This document shows, one piece after another, positions 63,739-64,000 of a stretch of 64,000 nucleotides of DNA; within the stretch, counting starts at the first letter, position 1; each line of letters opens with the position of its first letter. Source of the DNA: Hybos culiciformis. Taxonomy: Eukaryota; Arthropoda; Insecta; Diptera; Hybotidae. Below the pieces are notes generated by a model. That model was not told the origin of the DNA. It ran no database searches and saw nothing but the letters and a program-made list of their open reading frames with translations. The position numbers and the translations under genes were made by a program. Location: NCBI GenBank assembly GCA_964007475.1, contig OZ023273.1, positions 119,459,812 through 119,523,811 of the forward strand, written 5' to 3'.

Positions 63739-63925
63739 GCGGTCTTATTTCATTTTGAAAAATGAAATAAGACCGCGACCAAAATCATCGCTGCCTTATT
63801 TCATTTTGAAAAATGAAATAAGACCGCGACAAAAAAAAAATTTTTTTGGAGGGCTAATTCCATTTTTATAAATGAAATAAGGCCGCGTAGTAATTTCAAG
63901 TTTCAAAATGAAATAAGACCTCGAT
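63739..63925. repeat. Tandem palindromes, TTATTTCATTTT core
   Basis: A perfect palindrome at 63739-63776 has arms GCGGTCTTATTTCATTTT and a two-base GA loop. A second copy of the core is at 63796-63826, a third with altered centre at about 63868-63896, and a half-copy at about 63905-63925. The sequence after about 63935 turns G+C-rich (GGGCGGC-type) to the window edge. Confidence 0.8.
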
Positions 63926-64000
63926 AAAAAATCTTGTGAGGTGAGCACACAGGGCAGGGGGCAGCAGGGCGGCGGGCGGGCGGTTGGTCAGTGGGATTTG

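Overview
The window is a stretch of A+T-rich nuclear DNA (clearly over 70% A+T by eye) from an animal, almost certainly an insect and most likely a fly (Diptera). The evidence is short introns with GT...AG borders and TTTTAG-type acceptors, an arthropod-type SmydA SET/MYND gene, a multiple-wing-hairs (Mwh) type GBD/FH3 gene, a cysteine-glycine-proline sperm-tail-like gene, Jockey-type and other non-LTR retrotransposon remnants, and many short inverted-repeat DNA transposons. The order is inferred from these families; no species is claimed.

Layout. 1-5.8 kb is non-coding, with one 547-bp inverted-repeat element. 5.8-9.1 kb (+) holds a complete five-exon acid sphingomyelinase gene. 9.1-22.8 kb is a transposon graveyard. 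Its core at 12.49-17.18 kb is a five-deep nest: an outer GGGACTG element was entered by a Foldback-like element (9-bp target duplication), which was entered by a 374-bp MITE, a hAT element (8-bp duplication), and a chain of three elements inserted one inside the other, each with a 3-bp TTA duplication. tRNA-derived sequences, a 243-bp MITE and a non-LTR tail follow. 22.9-25.5 kb (+) is an FBXO28 orthologue in five exons. 29.4-32.3 kb (+) is a six-exon SET/MYND protein whose 5' exon is only 53 nt. It converges on a single-exon DIPK2/DIA1-type secretory-pathway kinase-like gene at 32.5-33.6 kb (-). 35.9-40.9 kb carries further transposons, including a 1.69-kb element with another nested inside. 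42.0-43.3 kb (+) is a divergent BTB-BACK-PHR protein, and 44.4-45.1 kb (+) a 202-residue Cys/Pro repeat protein. 45.9-47.7 kb holds a decayed Jockey-type reverse transcriptase, a hAT MITE and a second, nearly identical copy of the 374-bp MITE in opposite orientation. 49.6-52.9 kb (-) is the last seven coding exons of an mwh-type gene, one intron of which appears to use a GC donor. 53-63.2 kb has no recognisable gene and may be the 5' intron or upstream region of mwh. The last 0.8 kb is a TTGTACAA-rich tandem array followed by perfect palindromes and a short G+C-rich edge.

The genes do not form a pathway. They are ordinary dispersed eukaryotic genes: a lysosomal/secreted lipid hydrolase, an F-box ubiquitin-ligase adaptor, a putative lysine methyltransferase, a Golgi/secreted kinase-like protein, a Cullin-3-adaptor-type BTB protein, a sperm structural protein and a planar-polarity actin regulator. 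The most unusual content is the transposon nest with datable insertion order, the inverted pair of near-identical MITEs, and the Cys-rich gene with a basic, AT-hook-like head. All exon borders were placed by eye from reading frame, phase and splice consensus, without transcript evidence.
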